A DNA stretch of 64,000 nucleotides from Bryobacterales bacterium (lineage in GTDB: Bacteria > Acidobacteriota > Terriglobia > Bryobacterales > Bryobacteraceae), in assembly GCA_016789905.1 (NCBI GenBank), contig JAEUQC010000166.1:39094-103093 (forward strand), given 5' to 3'. The stretch's first letter is position 1; every line of letters starts with the position of its first letter. Below, piece by piece: positions 42,957 through 51,883 of this stretch. The notes beneath the pieces were generated by a model. It did no database searches. It was given only the letters and a program-made list of their open reading frames with translations, and was not told the origin of the DNA. Position numbers and translations under genes: made by a program.

Positions 42957-44321
42957 ATGTGGACTCGCCGCCAGTTCGCCGCCTCCGTCGCCGCGTTAGC
43001 CCAGCCCTCGCCCGCTCGCCCCAATATCGTCATCTTCCTCGCCGATGACCTCGGCTGGGGCGATGTCGGTTTTCACGGCGGCCGTACGCCCACCCCGAAT
43101 ATCGACCGTATTGCCCGCGAAGGCGTCGAACTCTCCCGCTGCTACGCCTACCCTTTCTGTTCCCCCACCCGCGCCGCGCTGCTAACCGGCCGTATGCCCA
43201 TTCGCTACGGCATGGTCTTCACCGTCGTCCGCCCCTGGTCGCCCCATGGCCTGCCCGTTGACGAACATCTTCTTCCGCAGTCTCTTCAGGCCCTCGGTTA
43301 TCAGACCGCATGCATCGGCAAGTGGCACCTCGGACACGCCCACCGCCGGCTGCTGCCTAACGCTCGGGGCTTCGATCATTTCTACGGCCACGTCAATGCT
43401 GACATTCACTATTTCACGCACCGGCACATGGGCGGGCTCGATTGGCAGCGCAATGGGGTCAGCGTCGATGAAGACGGCTATTCCACCTCTCTACTCGCCA
43501 GGGAAGCCGTCAACTGGATCGAAAGGCGCGACAAAATACGGCCGTTCTTTCTCTACCTCCCCTTCAACGCGGTTCATACCCCGCTCTCCGCCCCCGATGA
43601 AGTGATGTTCAAGCACAAGGACCTTACCCATCCCAAGCTGCGCGTGCTCGCCGGAGCCCTTGACGCCATGGATGCCGCCATCGGCCAGGTCCTCAGCGCG
43701 TTGGACAAGGAAGGCGTCGCCGGCGAAACGCTTGTTCTCTTCTTGAGCGACAACGGCGGCGCACCGGCCCAAGGCAGTGTGAACACCCCGTTGCGCGGCG
43801 GCAAAGGAACGACGTATGAGGGAGGCATCCGCGTCCCGGCTGCCATCCGCTTCCCGGGCCGCATCCCCGCCGCCAGCAAGTGCTCGCAGGTCATCACCGT
43901 CACCGATTTTTTCCCGACCCTGCTCGCCGCCGTCGGCGCCACACCAGCAAATAGGAAACCTCTAGACGGCCTGAACCTTTGGCCACAACTCACCGGCGCC
44001 CCGCCCGCCGTTCGCGAGCCCTTGTTCTTCGCAGTCAAGTCAAACGAGCGTGCCGATTACCGCTACGCCGCCCTCCACGGCGATTGGAAGCTGGTTAGGA
44101 CTGTGGAGCAGGGAACTCCCCAGCCCACCGAATACTTGTTTCGTCTCCCGGACGAGAACATCAATGTGCGCGAGGCCAACCCAGCCAAGGCCCGCGAGCT
44201 AAGCACCGCGCTTGACCAGTGGCTCACGCTGCACCCGGACGGCGACATTCTGTCGTCGACACGTCCCCACCCGGGCTGGATCCCGCCGGCCGACTACGCC
44301 GCCGCCACCCGCACCGACTAA
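42957..44321 (+). CDS. exported sulfatase (formylglycine type)
   Basis: A 454-residue type I sulfatase. A twin-arginine-like N-terminus (MWTRRQFAASVAALAQP) is followed by the metal site NIVIFLADDLGWGDVGFHG and the formylglycine signature C68-S-P-T-R, whose cysteine is oxidised by a formylglycine-generating enzyme. GKWHLGH, FLSDNGGAPAQG and KGTTYEGGIRVP are further sulfatase blocks. The enzyme removes sulfate from glycans or small aryl compounds in the periplasm. An AGGAG lies ~13 nt before the ATG. Its start is 49 bp from the divergent GTG gene. Confidence 0.95.
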   Translation: MWTRRQFAASVAALAQPSPARPNIVIFLADDLGWGDVGFHGGRTPTPNIDRIAREGVELSRCYAYPFCSPTRAALLTGRMPIRYGMVFTVVRPWSPHGLPVDEHLLPQSLQALGYQTACIGKWHLGHAHRRLLPNARGFDHFYGHVNADIHYFTHRHMGGLDWQRNGVSVDEDGYSTSLLAREAVNWIERRDKIRPFFLYLPFNAVHTPLSAPDEVMFKHKDLTHPKLRVLAGALDAMDAAIGQVLSALDKEGVAGETLVLFLSDNGGAPAQGSVNTPLRGGKGTTYEGGIRVPAAIRFPGRIPAASKCSQVITVTDFFPTLLAAVGATPANRKPLDGLNLWPQLTGAPPAVREPLFFAVKSNERADYRYAALHGDWKLVRTVEQGTPQPTEYLFRLPDENINVREANPAKARELSTALDQWLTLHPDGDILSSTRPHPGWIPPADYAAATRTD

Positions 44322-44452
44322 CCCCGCCCCCGCCCCCCGCGCATCCCCCCATCGGAGCCACCCCCCGTCTGTCCCCCTCTAGCTCTGAAATTTCACGCTA
44401 ACCAACACAAAAACATACAGGTTAAGCCAGAAATCGACCCTTGAAAAAACCA

Positions 44453-44474
44453 CCCCCCCCTCCGCACCCCCCCC
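44453..44474 (+). repeat. two eight-C homopolymer tracts upstream of the glycosyltransferase operon
   Basis: C8 runs at 44453-44460 and 44467-44474 are separated by TCCGCA and followed by CTCTTTTTT. They lie 42-63 bp before the operon's TACAAT box. The gap 44322-44527 contains no gene. Confidence 0.75.
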
Positions 44475-44515
44475 TCTTTTTTCCAATCGCAAAATAGCTC
44501 TCCGCCGCAACTGGA

Positions 44516-44521
44516 TACAAT
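44516..44521 (+). promoter_or_regulatory. -10 box TACAAT of the glycosyltransferase operon
   Basis: TACAAT is followed by AACAAC and then the TTG start at 44528. The six-nt spacing matches the leaderless class, and supports this unusual TTG as the true start. Confidence 0.55.
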
Positions 44522-44527
44522 AACAAC

Positions 44528-45211
44528 TTGTACAAAGATCTCCGCATTACGGTGATCATTCCCTGCCTCAACGAGGAGCAGGGAATTGAAAAGGTGCTCC
44601 GCCGGATGCCCGGCTTCGTCGATGACGTCATCGTTGTCGACAACGGCTCCACCGACCGCACCGCCGACGTCGCACAAAGCTTCGGCGCCCGGGTCATCCG
44701 CGAAAACGTCCGCGGTTACGGCCGCGCCTACAAACGCGGCTTCTCCGACGCAACCGGCGACATCATCATCACCCTCGATGGCGATCACAGCTACCCCCCG
44801 GACGCCATCTCCTACCTCCTCGAAGCCTTCCTCCACCTCGAAGTCGATTTCCTGAACGCCTCGCGCTTCCCCGTCCGCGACAAAGCCGCCATGAGCTTCA
44901 AACACAAGTTCGGCAACTTCGTCCTATCCGTGGCCATGAGCCTGCTCTACTTCCACTGGGTCCGCGATTCCCAGTCCGGCATGTGGGTCTTCCGCCGCTC
45001 CATTCTCGATGGCTTCCGCCTGGAAAGCGACGGCATGGCCTTCAGCGAAGAAATCAAAATCGAAGCCCTCCGCAGTCCCAATGTCCGTTTCGCCGAAATC
45101 TCGATTCTCTACACCTCCCGCCTCGGTGAAATCAAGCTCAATCCCTGGCGCGATGGCTTTTTCAATCTCTATTTCCTGGCAAAGAAGCGGTTCTCAGCCC
45201 GTCGAAAGTAG
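44528..45211 (+). CDS. glycosyltransferase family 2 (DPM-like), first gene of a glycan operon
   Basis: A 227-residue GT-A enzyme: ITVIIPCLNEEQGIEKVLRRM, nucleotide site VIVVDNGSTDRT, RGYGRAYKRGF and metal site TLDGDHSYPPDA. It resembles undecaprenyl-phosphate sugar synthases that build the lipid-linked donor. The start codon is TTG, with a TACAAT box six nt upstream. The following gene starts 7 bp after the stop, and five glycosyltransferases run in a row to 49243, consistent with a polysaccharide or O-antigen-type operon. No polymerase or flippase is seen in the window. Confidence 0.86.
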   Translation: MYKDLRITVIIPCLNEEQGIEKVLRRMPGFVDDVIVVDNGSTDRTADVAQSFGARVIRENVRGYGRAYKRGFSDATGDIIITLDGDHSYPPDAISYLLEAFLHLEVDFLNASRFPVRDKAAMSFKHKFGNFVLSVAMSLLYFHWVRDSQSGMWVFRRSILDGFRLESDGMAFSEEIKIEALRSPNVRFAEISILYTSRLGEIKLNPWRDGFFNLYFLAKKRFSARRK

Positions 45212-45217
45212 CCTCAA

Positions 45218-46141
45218 ATGCCCCTGGTGACGGCCATCCTCCCAACCTACGGTCACCACGGCCTCACCCATCAGGCCATCGCCCGCCTCGCCACGCAGTC
45301 CCGTCCCCCCGCCGAAATCATCGTCGTCGACGACGGTTCCCCCGTCCCCTTCGTCGCCCCGCCCGGCGTCCGCCTTCTTCGCCACTCCGAAAACCGGGGC
45401 TTCACCGGCGCCGTCAACTCCGGCGTCAACGCCGCGCAAACCCCCCTCGTCGCCGTTCTCAATAACGACGTTACCCTCGCCCCTGATTGGCTCGAACGCC
45501 TCCACCATGTAATTTCCTCCCAAGCCGTCGACTTCGCCTGCGGTAAACTTTACCGCCCCGACGGCCTCATCGACGGTGCCTTCGACCTCCTCTGCCGCGG
45601 CGGCCTCGCCTGGCGCGCCGGCGCCGGCCGCCCCGACGGCCCCCTCTGGTCTACCCCCCAACCTATTGATTTCACGTCCTTTGCCGCCGTTCTTGCCAAA
45701 CGCGAAATCGTCGCCCTCGACGAGTCCTACCACTCCTACTACGAAGACGTCGAATGGAGCCTCCGCTCCGCTATCCTCAACAAAAAAGGGTACTTCGAAC
45801 CTTCCGCCACCGGCATCCACACCGGCAGCGCCACCGCCGGCGCCTGGAGCTATTACTCCACCCGCCAACTCCTCCGTAACCACCGTCGCCTCGCCCTCCA
45901 ATACCTCCTTCCCGAATTCGCCACCCAGTACCGCATCGCCCGCGTCCTCCTCCGCGCCCACTGCCTCAACCGGGGCCACTGGCCCGACGTACCCCGCGAA
46001 CCGGTCTCCCAAAAACCAAAATCAGATCGATTGGCCAAAATACTACAAAAATCAGAAACAGAACTCTACAGGCTCCAATTCGCCTCCGGCCCGGATCGTT
46101 TCTGGCGCGTCTACTTCCAAATCGCCGGGAAACCCGTATGA
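45218..46141 (+). CDS. glycosyltransferase family 2
   Basis: A 307-residue GT2 with N-terminal VTAILPTYGHHGLTHQAIARLA, VVDDGSPVPF, the donor site NRGFTGAVNSGVNAAQTPLVAVLNNDVTLAPDW with a DV metal motif, and a helical C-terminus. It resembles rhamnosyltransferase-like WbbL enzymes. It overlaps the next glycosyltransferase by 4 bp (ATGA) and lies 7 bp after the preceding one. Confidence 0.87.
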   Translation: MPLVTAILPTYGHHGLTHQAIARLATQSRPPAEIIVVDDGSPVPFVAPPGVRLLRHSENRGFTGAVNSGVNAAQTPLVAVLNNDVTLAPDWLERLHHVISSQAVDFACGKLYRPDGLIDGAFDLLCRGGLAWRAGAGRPDGPLWSTPQPIDFTSFAAVLAKREIVALDESYHSYYEDVEWSLRSAILNKKGYFEPSATGIHTGSATAGAWSYYSTRQLLRNHRRLALQYLLPEFATQYRIARVLLRAHCLNRGHWPDVPREPVSQKPKSDRLAKILQKSETELYRLQFASGPDRFWRVYFQIAGKPV

Positions 46142-47082
46142 GTGCCTCCCCGCTCGTGGTCTTCATTACCCACAATTCATCTGCATTCATCGCGAAAGCC
46201 ATCAATTCCTGCCTGAAACAGGATCTATCTATTTATGTAGTAGACAACGCTTCCACCGATGATACTCTCGCCGCCATCCCTGCCCACTCCAATGTCCGCG
46301 TCCTCGCCAGCCCTGCCAATCTCGGCTTTGCCGGTGGTGTGAACCGTGCGGTTCGCCAGTCCGACTCTCCCCTCATCCTCCTCCTCAACCCCGATACCGA
46401 ACTCCTCGACCCCATCGGGCCAATGCTGGCCCCCGTCGTTGAAAAACGACACAGCGCCGCCGCCGGATTACTCGTCAATCCTTCCGGAATTCCGCAAAAA
46501 GGGTTTAGTTTCCGTCGATTACCAACAGTGGTGACATTGGCATTCGAAGTGCTCGGAATAAACCGAATCTGGCCGGGTAATCCGGTCAACCGGCGGTTCC
46601 GATGCCTGGATGTCGATCCACTGCTCCCGCAGGAGATCGAGCAGCCGGCTGGGGCTTGTTTTCTCTTCCGCCGGTCTGACTGGGAACGCCTTGGCGGGTT
46701 CGACGAAGCCTTTTATCCCGTTTGGTTTGAAGATGTTGATTTCTGTAAACGCCTTCTTGCCGCGGGCGGGTCTATTTGGTTTTCGCCGTCCGTTCGCATC
46801 CTCCATCATGGTGGCCATTCTGTTCAAAAGATTGAGCTTGGATGCCGCCAAAGGGTCTGGTATGGTAGTCTGCTTACATATGCTGTAAAGCATTTCAGCC
46901 CGTCCGCAAGGCGGGTTTTGGCCGTAACGGTAGGGTTTGCAGTGGTTCCTCGTATCCTCTTCAGAGGCTCGGGGGAGTCGTTCCGATCTAGAAGTTCTTC
47001 CATTAAATTCATCTGGAGATTGGCACGGAAGTGCTTCCAGACGGGCCGTTCGACGGAGGATGTGCCCGGTGGGAAGCCGTGA
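46138..47082 (+). CDS. glycosyltransferase family 2 (WbbL-like)
   Basis: A 314-residue GT2: VVFITHNSSAFIAKAINSCL, YVVDNASTDDT, NLGFAGGVNRAVRQSDSPLILLLNPDTELLDP (metal NPDTE) and acceptor block EQPAGACFLFRRSDWERLGGFDEAFYPVWFEDVDFCKRL. The last element is typical of rhamnosyl- or galactosyltransferases. The 5' part is GC-rich while the sequence from ~46480 to 47080 is visibly less so, suggesting a mosaic origin. Start overlaps the upstream gene's stop. Confidence 0.88.
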   Translation: MSASPLVVFITHNSSAFIAKAINSCLKQDLSIYVVDNASTDDTLAAIPAHSNVRVLASPANLGFAGGVNRAVRQSDSPLILLLNPDTELLDPIGPMLAPVVEKRHSAAAGLLVNPSGIPQKGFSFRRLPTVVTLAFEVLGINRIWPGNPVNRRFRCLDVDPLLPQEIEQPAGACFLFRRSDWERLGGFDEAFYPVWFEDVDFCKRLLAAGGSIWFSPSVRILHHGGHSVQKIELGCRQRVWYGSLLTYAVKHFSPSARRVLAVTVGFAVVPRILFRGSGESFRSRSSSIKFIWRLARKCFQTGRSTEDVPGGKP

Positions 47083-47100
47083 CGGTCTAACACCCTTTTC

Positions 47101-48150
47101 ATGTCCCAACTCGATCTTGTCTCCGTCACATTGGTGACCTTCAACAGCGGGCGATTTATTAAGAAGTGCCTAGAATCGGTGCTGGCGCAGAAGTATACCG
47201 ACCTGGAGCTTATCGTCATCGATAACGCTTCCACCGATGGCACAGTGGATATCCTCGAACAGTTCGATGGCCGCTGCCGCATCGTGTTCAATGACGAGAA
47301 CATCGGCTTCTGCGCCGCCCAGAATCAGGCGATCGCCATGTCCCGCGGCGAGTGGGTGCTCACCCTGAACCCCGATGTGCTCCTCATGCCCGGTTTCATC
47401 CAGCAACTCGTCGAAGCCGGCCAGCTACACCCCCGCATCGGTTCCGTCTGCGGCAAACTGCTCACCATCAAGTCCAATTTCGAACTGCCCGACAAGCCGA
47501 TGATCGATTCCACCGGCATGTACTTCACGCCCATGCTCCGGCATCTTGACCGCGGCAGCCAGCAGCCCGACAACGGCGAATATTCAAACTTTGAGTACGT
47601 CTTCGGTGCCACCGCCGCCGCCGCCCTCTATCGTCGCGAAATGATCGAAGACATCGCCATGAAAGGCGAGTTCTTCGACAACGACTTCTTCGTCTATCGC
47701 GAAGACGCCGATGTCGCCTGGCGTCACCAACTCCTCGGCTGGCGCTGCCTCTACACCCCCTACGCCCGCGCTTACCACGTGCGCAACGTCCTTCCGGGCA
47801 ACCGCCGCGCCTTGCCTCCGGAAATCAACATGCACTCGGTGAAGAACCGCTTCCTGATGCGTCTCAAAAACATGACCTGGGATCTCTACCGGCGGAACTG
47901 GGCGGCCATCACCGTTCGCGATCTGGTCGTCATCGGCGCCTGCATCGCTCGCGAACACAGCTCGCTCAAAGCCTTCTGGAAAGTCGCCTGCGCCTGGAGC
48001 GGCGTACTCGAAAAGCGCGCCGAAATAATGCGCCGCCGCAAAGTCACCGATGAGTACATGGCCTCCTGGTTCCATTCCCAGCCTGTCAGCCGTCCGGCCC
48101 CCAAGCCTTCGCCGCGCGTGTTGGCACGGTTGAAGTCGGCCCGCGGCTAG
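47101..48150 (+). CDS. glycosyltransferase family 2 (WbbL-like)
   Basis: A 349-residue GT2: VSVTLVTFNSGRFIKKCLESVLAQKY, IVIDNASTDGT, NIGFCAAQNQAIAMSRGEWVLTLNPDVLLMPGF and the acceptor block GEFFDNDFFVYREDADVAWRHQLLGWRC. The family transfers rhamnose or a related sugar to a growing glycan on a lipid carrier. It sits 18 bp after the preceding glycosyltransferase and 7 bp before the next. Confidence 0.89.
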   Translation: MSQLDLVSVTLVTFNSGRFIKKCLESVLAQKYTDLELIVIDNASTDGTVDILEQFDGRCRIVFNDENIGFCAAQNQAIAMSRGEWVLTLNPDVLLMPGFIQQLVEAGQLHPRIGSVCGKLLTIKSNFELPDKPMIDSTGMYFTPMLRHLDRGSQQPDNGEYSNFEYVFGATAAAALYRREMIEDIAMKGEFFDNDFFVYREDADVAWRHQLLGWRCLYTPYARAYHVRNVLPGNRRALPPEINMHSVKNRFLMRLKNMTWDLYRRNWAAITVRDLVVIGACIAREHSSLKAFWKVACAWSGVLEKRAEIMRRRKVTDEYMASWFHSQPVSRPAPKPSPRVLARLKSARG

Positions 48151-48157
48151 GCGCCGG

Positions 48158-49243
48158 ATGCGGATCGCCATACTCGGCACGCGCGGCATCCCCGCCAGCT
48201 ACGGAGGCTTTGAAACCTTCGCCGAAGAGCTGGGCAAGCGCCTGGTCGCCAATGGCCACGAAGTCACCGTCTATTGCCGCGAACGCCACTCTGAGCCCGT
48301 CTACCTGGGCGTTCGTCTCGTCTACCTGCCCACCATCCGCCACAAATACTTCGACACCCTAGCCCACACCGCCATTTCCACCTTCCACGCCCTCACCCGG
48401 CGCTACGACGTTATCCTCTACTGCAACGCCGCCAACGCCATCTACTCCTGGCTGCCTCGCCTTTTCGGAACACCCACCGCCCTCAACGTCGATGGCCTGG
48501 AACGTCTCCGCAAAAAGTGGAACCGCCTCGCCAAAACCTGGTACCTCATCTCCGAGTGGCTTGCCACCTTCTGCCCCACCCAGCCGGTTTCCGATGCCGC
48601 GGCCATCCGCGACTACTACCGCGATCGCTACGGCTGCCACACCACGTTCATCTCCTACGGCGCCGAACAGGGCAAGCTGCCAACGAAGGATGCACTTGAC
48701 AAGCTAGGCCTCGAACCCGGCCAGTACTTCCTCTACGTCTCCCGCTGGGAACCGGAAAACAACGCCCTGCTTGTACGGGAGTCGTTTGAACAGACGGAAA
48801 CGAACATGCGCCTGGCCCTGATCGGCGACGCGCCCTACGCCCCCGCCTACATCGCCAAGGTCCGCGAAACCCACGATACCCGCATCGTCATGCCCGGCTA
48901 TCTCTTCGGCCGGGGCTACAAAGAACTGGGTTCGCACTGCTTTGCGTACATCCACGCCACCGAAGTCGGCGGCACACACCCGGCGCTGATTGAGGCCATG
49001 GGCCGCGGCGCTCTCGTCCTCTATCTCGACACCGTGGAAAACCGCGAAGTCGCCGGTACCTGCGGCCTCCCCTTCACTGCCGATACACTCCCCCAAACCA
49101 TGCGCCGCGCCCTCACCATGCCCGAAAGCGAGCGTGCCGCCCTCCAGGCCGCCGCCTCCGCCCGCGTGCAGGAGCGCTACAGTTGGGATGCCATCACCAC
49201 GCAATACGAGGCCCTCTTCCGGCGCCTCATCGGGCGGCGTTAA
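48158..49243 (+). CDS. glycosyltransferase, DUF1972/GT4-type (rhamnosyltransferase-like)
   Basis: A 361-residue GT-B enzyme beginning MRIAILGTRGIPASYGGFETFAEELG, the DUF1972 signature. The C-terminal domain has the donor-sugar block FLYVSRWEPENN, FGRGYKELGSHCFAYIHATEVGGTHPALIEAMGRG with the E-x7-E retaining motif region, and a C-terminal alpha-helix. Enzymes of this type act in rhamnan and exopolysaccharide synthesis. It ends the five-glycosyltransferase operon; its stop overlaps the convergent DUF3052-like gene by 4 bp (TTAA). Confidence 0.9.
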   Translation: MRIAILGTRGIPASYGGFETFAEELGKRLVANGHEVTVYCRERHSEPVYLGVRLVYLPTIRHKYFDTLAHTAISTFHALTRRYDVILYCNAANAIYSWLPRLFGTPTALNVDGLERLRKKWNRLAKTWYLISEWLATFCPTQPVSDAAAIRDYYRDRYGCHTTFISYGAEQGKLPTKDALDKLGLEPGQYFLYVSRWEPENNALLVRESFEQTETNMRLALIGDAPYAPAYIAKVRETHDTRIVMPGYLFGRGYKELGSHCFAYIHATEVGGTHPALIEAMGRGALVLYLDTVENREVAGTCGLPFTADTLPQTMRRALTMPESERAALQAAASARVQERYSWDAITTQYEALFRRLIGRR

Positions 49244-49701
49244 CTTTTCCCCCGCCCCGCCTTCTCCTGTCCGCCCTTGGTCATCGCGAACCTTCGCGTC
49301 ATGGTCTTGATGAACTCCACCCGGCGGAATCGCAGCGCGCTCCAGTCCTCGTCAATCGCCACCATCCGCACCGGCTCAAATCCGTTCGCCCCAAACTGGT
49401 CCCACCCGTTGTCCCGGTTGAACTCGCACTTATACCGCTTCGACTTTCCTTTCGGATACGCCACCCATACAGTGGCGTCGCCCGTGGTGGCCTTGGCCAC
49501 CCGCGCGGCAAACTGGTCCACCTCGATTTTCCGCGTGGCGAAAGCCAGTGCGAACGTCACGCCCTTCGCCCGCGACATCTCTTCATGCACGACGGCCGCC
49601 TCCCGCATCTCCGCCATCGCCGGCTGGAATGATTCCGGCGCGTTCAATACCCAGATCGCCGCATGGTCCTTGCCGTTCAGTTTTTCAAATGTGGGGTTCA
49701 T
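49240..49701 (-). CDS. DUF3052-like small protein
   Basis: A 153-residue protein resembling the DUF3052 family: MNPTFEKLNGKDHAAIWVLNAPESF, the strand-turn VWVAYPKGKSKRYKCEFNRDNGWD and the conserved VRMVAIDEDWSALRFRR. Its function is unknown. A GTG at 49713 (residue -4) overlaps the DUF418 stop as GTGA and is an alternative, translation-coupled start. Regardless of start, the gene is co-directional with and just downstream of the DUF418 gene. Confidence 0.78.
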   Translation of the reverse strand: MNPTFEKLNGKDHAAIWVLNAPESFQPAMAEMREAAVVHEEMSRAKGVTFALAFATRKIEVDQFAARVAKATTGDATVWVAYPKGKSKRYKCEFNRDNGWDQFGANGFEPVRMVAIDEDWSALRFRRVEFIKTMTRRFAMTKGGQEKAGRGKS

Positions 49702-49709
49702 AACAGGAG

Positions 49710-50990
49710 TCACGCCGCCTTATAGGTTAGCCGCCGCCAGACGTATTCCACCGGGCCCTGCTTAAAGTACTTCAGCCACAACATGCTGAACGGCAGTTGC
49801 ACGGCATAAAACGCGAAACACCATTTAAGGCCAGTCACCGGATGCACCTTCCCATACATTCCCCAGCCGTAACTGTTCGCGATGGTTGTGAAGACCAGCG
49901 AGTGGATCAGGTAGTTGGTCAGCGCCATGCGGCCAACGGCCGCGAACGGCGTCATCCACCGCCTTACGCCAATCAGCAACAGCACCGCCGCATACCCGTA
50001 GGCCACCGCCGGCCGCCCAATAAACTCGCGTACCAGGCCCAGGTGTGTGCGCCACAGCGGCGCGTCCGCACCCGGGTGTTGGTAGCCCCACATCAGATCC
50101 CCCGCCGTGATCAGCAGCCCCAGCGGCAGCGCAATCCAGGCGAGTCTCGTCAGCAACGGGCGGAAGTTCTCCGGCTCATGCAGAATCCGCCGCCGCGCCG
50201 CCCACAGGCCCAGCAGGAAGTTGGCGAAGAGTTCGGTGGCCCAACCCACTTCTCCGCCCAGGTGGCGCAGGTCGGCCTGGAGGCGGTCTTTCATAATCTC
50301 CGGCACAGTTCCCGACGAATAGACGCGAACCGTTTCAATCAGGTCCTTCGCCCGCTTCGCCTTTCGTTCCGCGTCCTTCTTCTGCTCCTCGGCCGTGGGT
50401 TCCTTCTTGGTGAAATGCTCAAACGTTGTGCCCATCGTTGCCAGCGTAAGCGGAACCAGCGTAAGTCCCGCCGCCCAAATCAGCAACGTCTTGTCCGCGC
50501 GTTGCCGGAATTGCAGCAGCGCGAACCCCAGCAGGGCGTAAACATGCAGAACGTCGCCCCACCAGATCAGCGTGAAATGCAGCAGTCCAATCACGAGCAG
50601 TACCAGCAGCCTCCGCCGGTACGTGGACAAAAAGTCCGGCGAATGGCGCTCCGCCGCGCGCTGGAATTGCACCCCGAACCCCAGCCCGAACAGAAAGGAG
50701 AACAAGGTATAAAACTTGCCCTGCGCGAAGATGTACACAAACAGCGTCGCAAGGCGGTCCGGCGTGGAAGTCCAGTACGGGTTGTTCTCCCAGTTGAAGA
50801 ACGCCGCCATCGGGCCCACATACAGCGGCATGTTGATCAGAAAGATCCCCAAAACCGCTATCCCCCGCAAAACGTCCATCGCCGCAATACGCTCCTGCCG
50901 CGGAACCGGGGCCAGCGGCACCGCCTCCGGTTCGGCCTCCGGAACGGATTCGGGCATCGGCTCCACTTCCGGCAGTTCGTCTTCGGGCAT
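49710..50990 (-). CDS. DUF418-family membrane protein (YeiB-like)
   Basis: A 426-residue polytopic membrane protein with a Pro/Glu-rich cytoplasmic N-terminus (~1-35), then RIAAMDVLRGIAVLGIFLINMPLY, the family entry motif, TLFSFLFGLGFGVQFQRA and the C-terminal ARMGQALT-type block AVGRMALTNYLIHSLVFTT and YAVQLPFSMLWLKYFKQGPVEYVWR. About nine helices are evident. Members are related to acyltransferase-like membrane proteins of unknown reaction. A TAAACT box lies six nt before the ATG on the minus strand. Confidence 0.9.
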   Translation of the reverse strand: MPEDELPEVEPMPESVPEAEPEAVPLAPVPRQERIAAMDVLRGIAVLGIFLINMPLYVGPMAAFFNWENNPYWTSTPDRLATLFVYIFAQGKFYTLFSFLFGLGFGVQFQRAAERHSPDFLSTYRRRLLVLLVIGLLHFTLIWWGDVLHVYALLGFALLQFRQRADKTLLIWAAGLTLVPLTLATMGTTFEHFTKKEPTAEEQKKDAERKAKRAKDLIETVRVYSSGTVPEIMKDRLQADLRHLGGEVGWATELFANFLLGLWAARRRILHEPENFRPLLTRLAWIALPLGLLITAGDLMWGYQHPGADAPLWRTHLGLVREFIGRPAVAYGYAAVLLLIGVRRWMTPFAAVGRMALTNYLIHSLVFTTIANSYGWGMYGKVHPVTGLKWCFAFYAVQLPFSMLWLKYFKQGPVEYVWRRLTYKAA

Positions 50991-50996
50991 GGGCTT

Positions 50997-51002
50997 AGTT
51001 TA
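50997..51002 (-). promoter_or_regulatory. -10-like box TAAACT
   Basis: TAAACT is followed by AAGCCC and the ATG at 50990, the six-nt spacing of the leaderless class. Confidence 0.4.
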
Positions 51003-51022
51003 CCGCTTGCCGCACCCGCCCC

Positions 51023-51790
51023 TCACCGCACCGCCGCCGGCATCCGCGCCGTCCATTCCTTTCGCTGCGCCGCCAGCGCACCCGCGTGGACCTCTTCCAG
51101 CAGCTCCAGGCATCGCGCCGTAAACGTCAGCCGCGTATACCCGCCGCGCCGCAATACCTCTCCATGCTCCCCCCACACCACCACGCAGATCGCCGCCATC
51201 AGCGCCTTATGCCCGCCCCGCAATAACCGCAACGCCTCCCAGCGCCGCCACACCGCCCCTAGATTCGTCGCCTGAAACCGCAAATGCATCGCCTCATCCC
51301 GCAACAGCCGCGTGCATATCGCCTTCAGCCAACGCGAAGCCGTCGCCTCCCGCACCGCCGCGTAGTACGGCACCGCCACTATCTCCGCGCACACCAATAC
51401 GCCCGCCATCAGCCCGAATCCCAGCCCCTTCCGCAACACCCGGAACACCGCGTCGCTCCAGCATCGCTGCAATAGCGGATACCCTTGCGCCTTCAAAAAT
51501 TCCCCCAGCCACCGCGCGTGCCGGTTCTCTTCCTCAATAAACAACGCCATCGCCTCTCCCAGCCATGTGTCCCCGCTCGCTTCCCCAAACTTCCGCGCGT
51601 ACCGCAGTAAATGCCGCCCGTCCGACGATTCCCCCAACTGGAACTGCGCCAGCGATGGCCCTAGCAGTTCCCGCTCTCCAGGGCCCCACTCGTCTCGCGT
51701 CCGCGCCTCCAACTCCTCCAGCAAACTGCGCCGGAAATGGTTTCGCCACACCATCCCGGCGGGCCATTCTCTCATTGTAATTTCACTCAT
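51023..51790 (-). CDS. ferritin-like fold di-iron protein, function unknown
   Basis: A 255-residue, all-helical protein. Two ExxH motifs mark a ferritin-like di-iron site: E88-N-R-H91 in LFIEEENRHARWL and E166-A-M-H169 in LLRDEAMHLRFQ, with E136 in VLVCAEIVAVPYYA a likely bridging ligand. These proteins oxidise or desaturate small molecules or scavenge peroxide; I cannot name a specific family. TAAAGT lies six nt before the ATG, inside an inverted repeat that may be an operator. It diverges from the zinc-ribbon operon. Confidence 0.75.
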   Translation of the reverse strand: MSEITMREWPAGMVWRNHFRRSLLEELEARTRDEWGPGERELLGPSLAQFQLGESSDGRHLLRYARKFGEASGDTWLGEAMALFIEEENRHARWLGEFLKAQGYPLLQRCWSDAVFRVLRKGLGFGLMAGVLVCAEIVAVPYYAAVREATASRWLKAICTRLLRDEAMHLRFQATNLGAVWRRWEALRLLRGGHKALMAAICVVVWGEHGEVLRRGGYTRLTFTARCLELLEEVHAGALAAQRKEWTARMPAAVR

Positions 51791-51791
51791 G

Positions 51792-51813
51792 AAAGTACTT
51801 TACCTTGCAAAGT
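51792..51813. promoter_or_regulatory. inverted-repeat operator between the ferritin-like gene and zinc-ribbon operon
   Basis: Arms AAAGTACTTT and a downstream CAAAGT form a dyad ACTTT-N7-AAAGT around 51797-51813. The left half covers the TAAAGT -10 box of the minus-strand gene, so a bound regulator would block it. Confidence 0.4.
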
Positions 51814-51883
51814 GAATCCACGCAAGTGTTTTCTTTGGTGATAACCTACTCGGCGAAATCCCGCTTTTATCTATTGAGGACTC

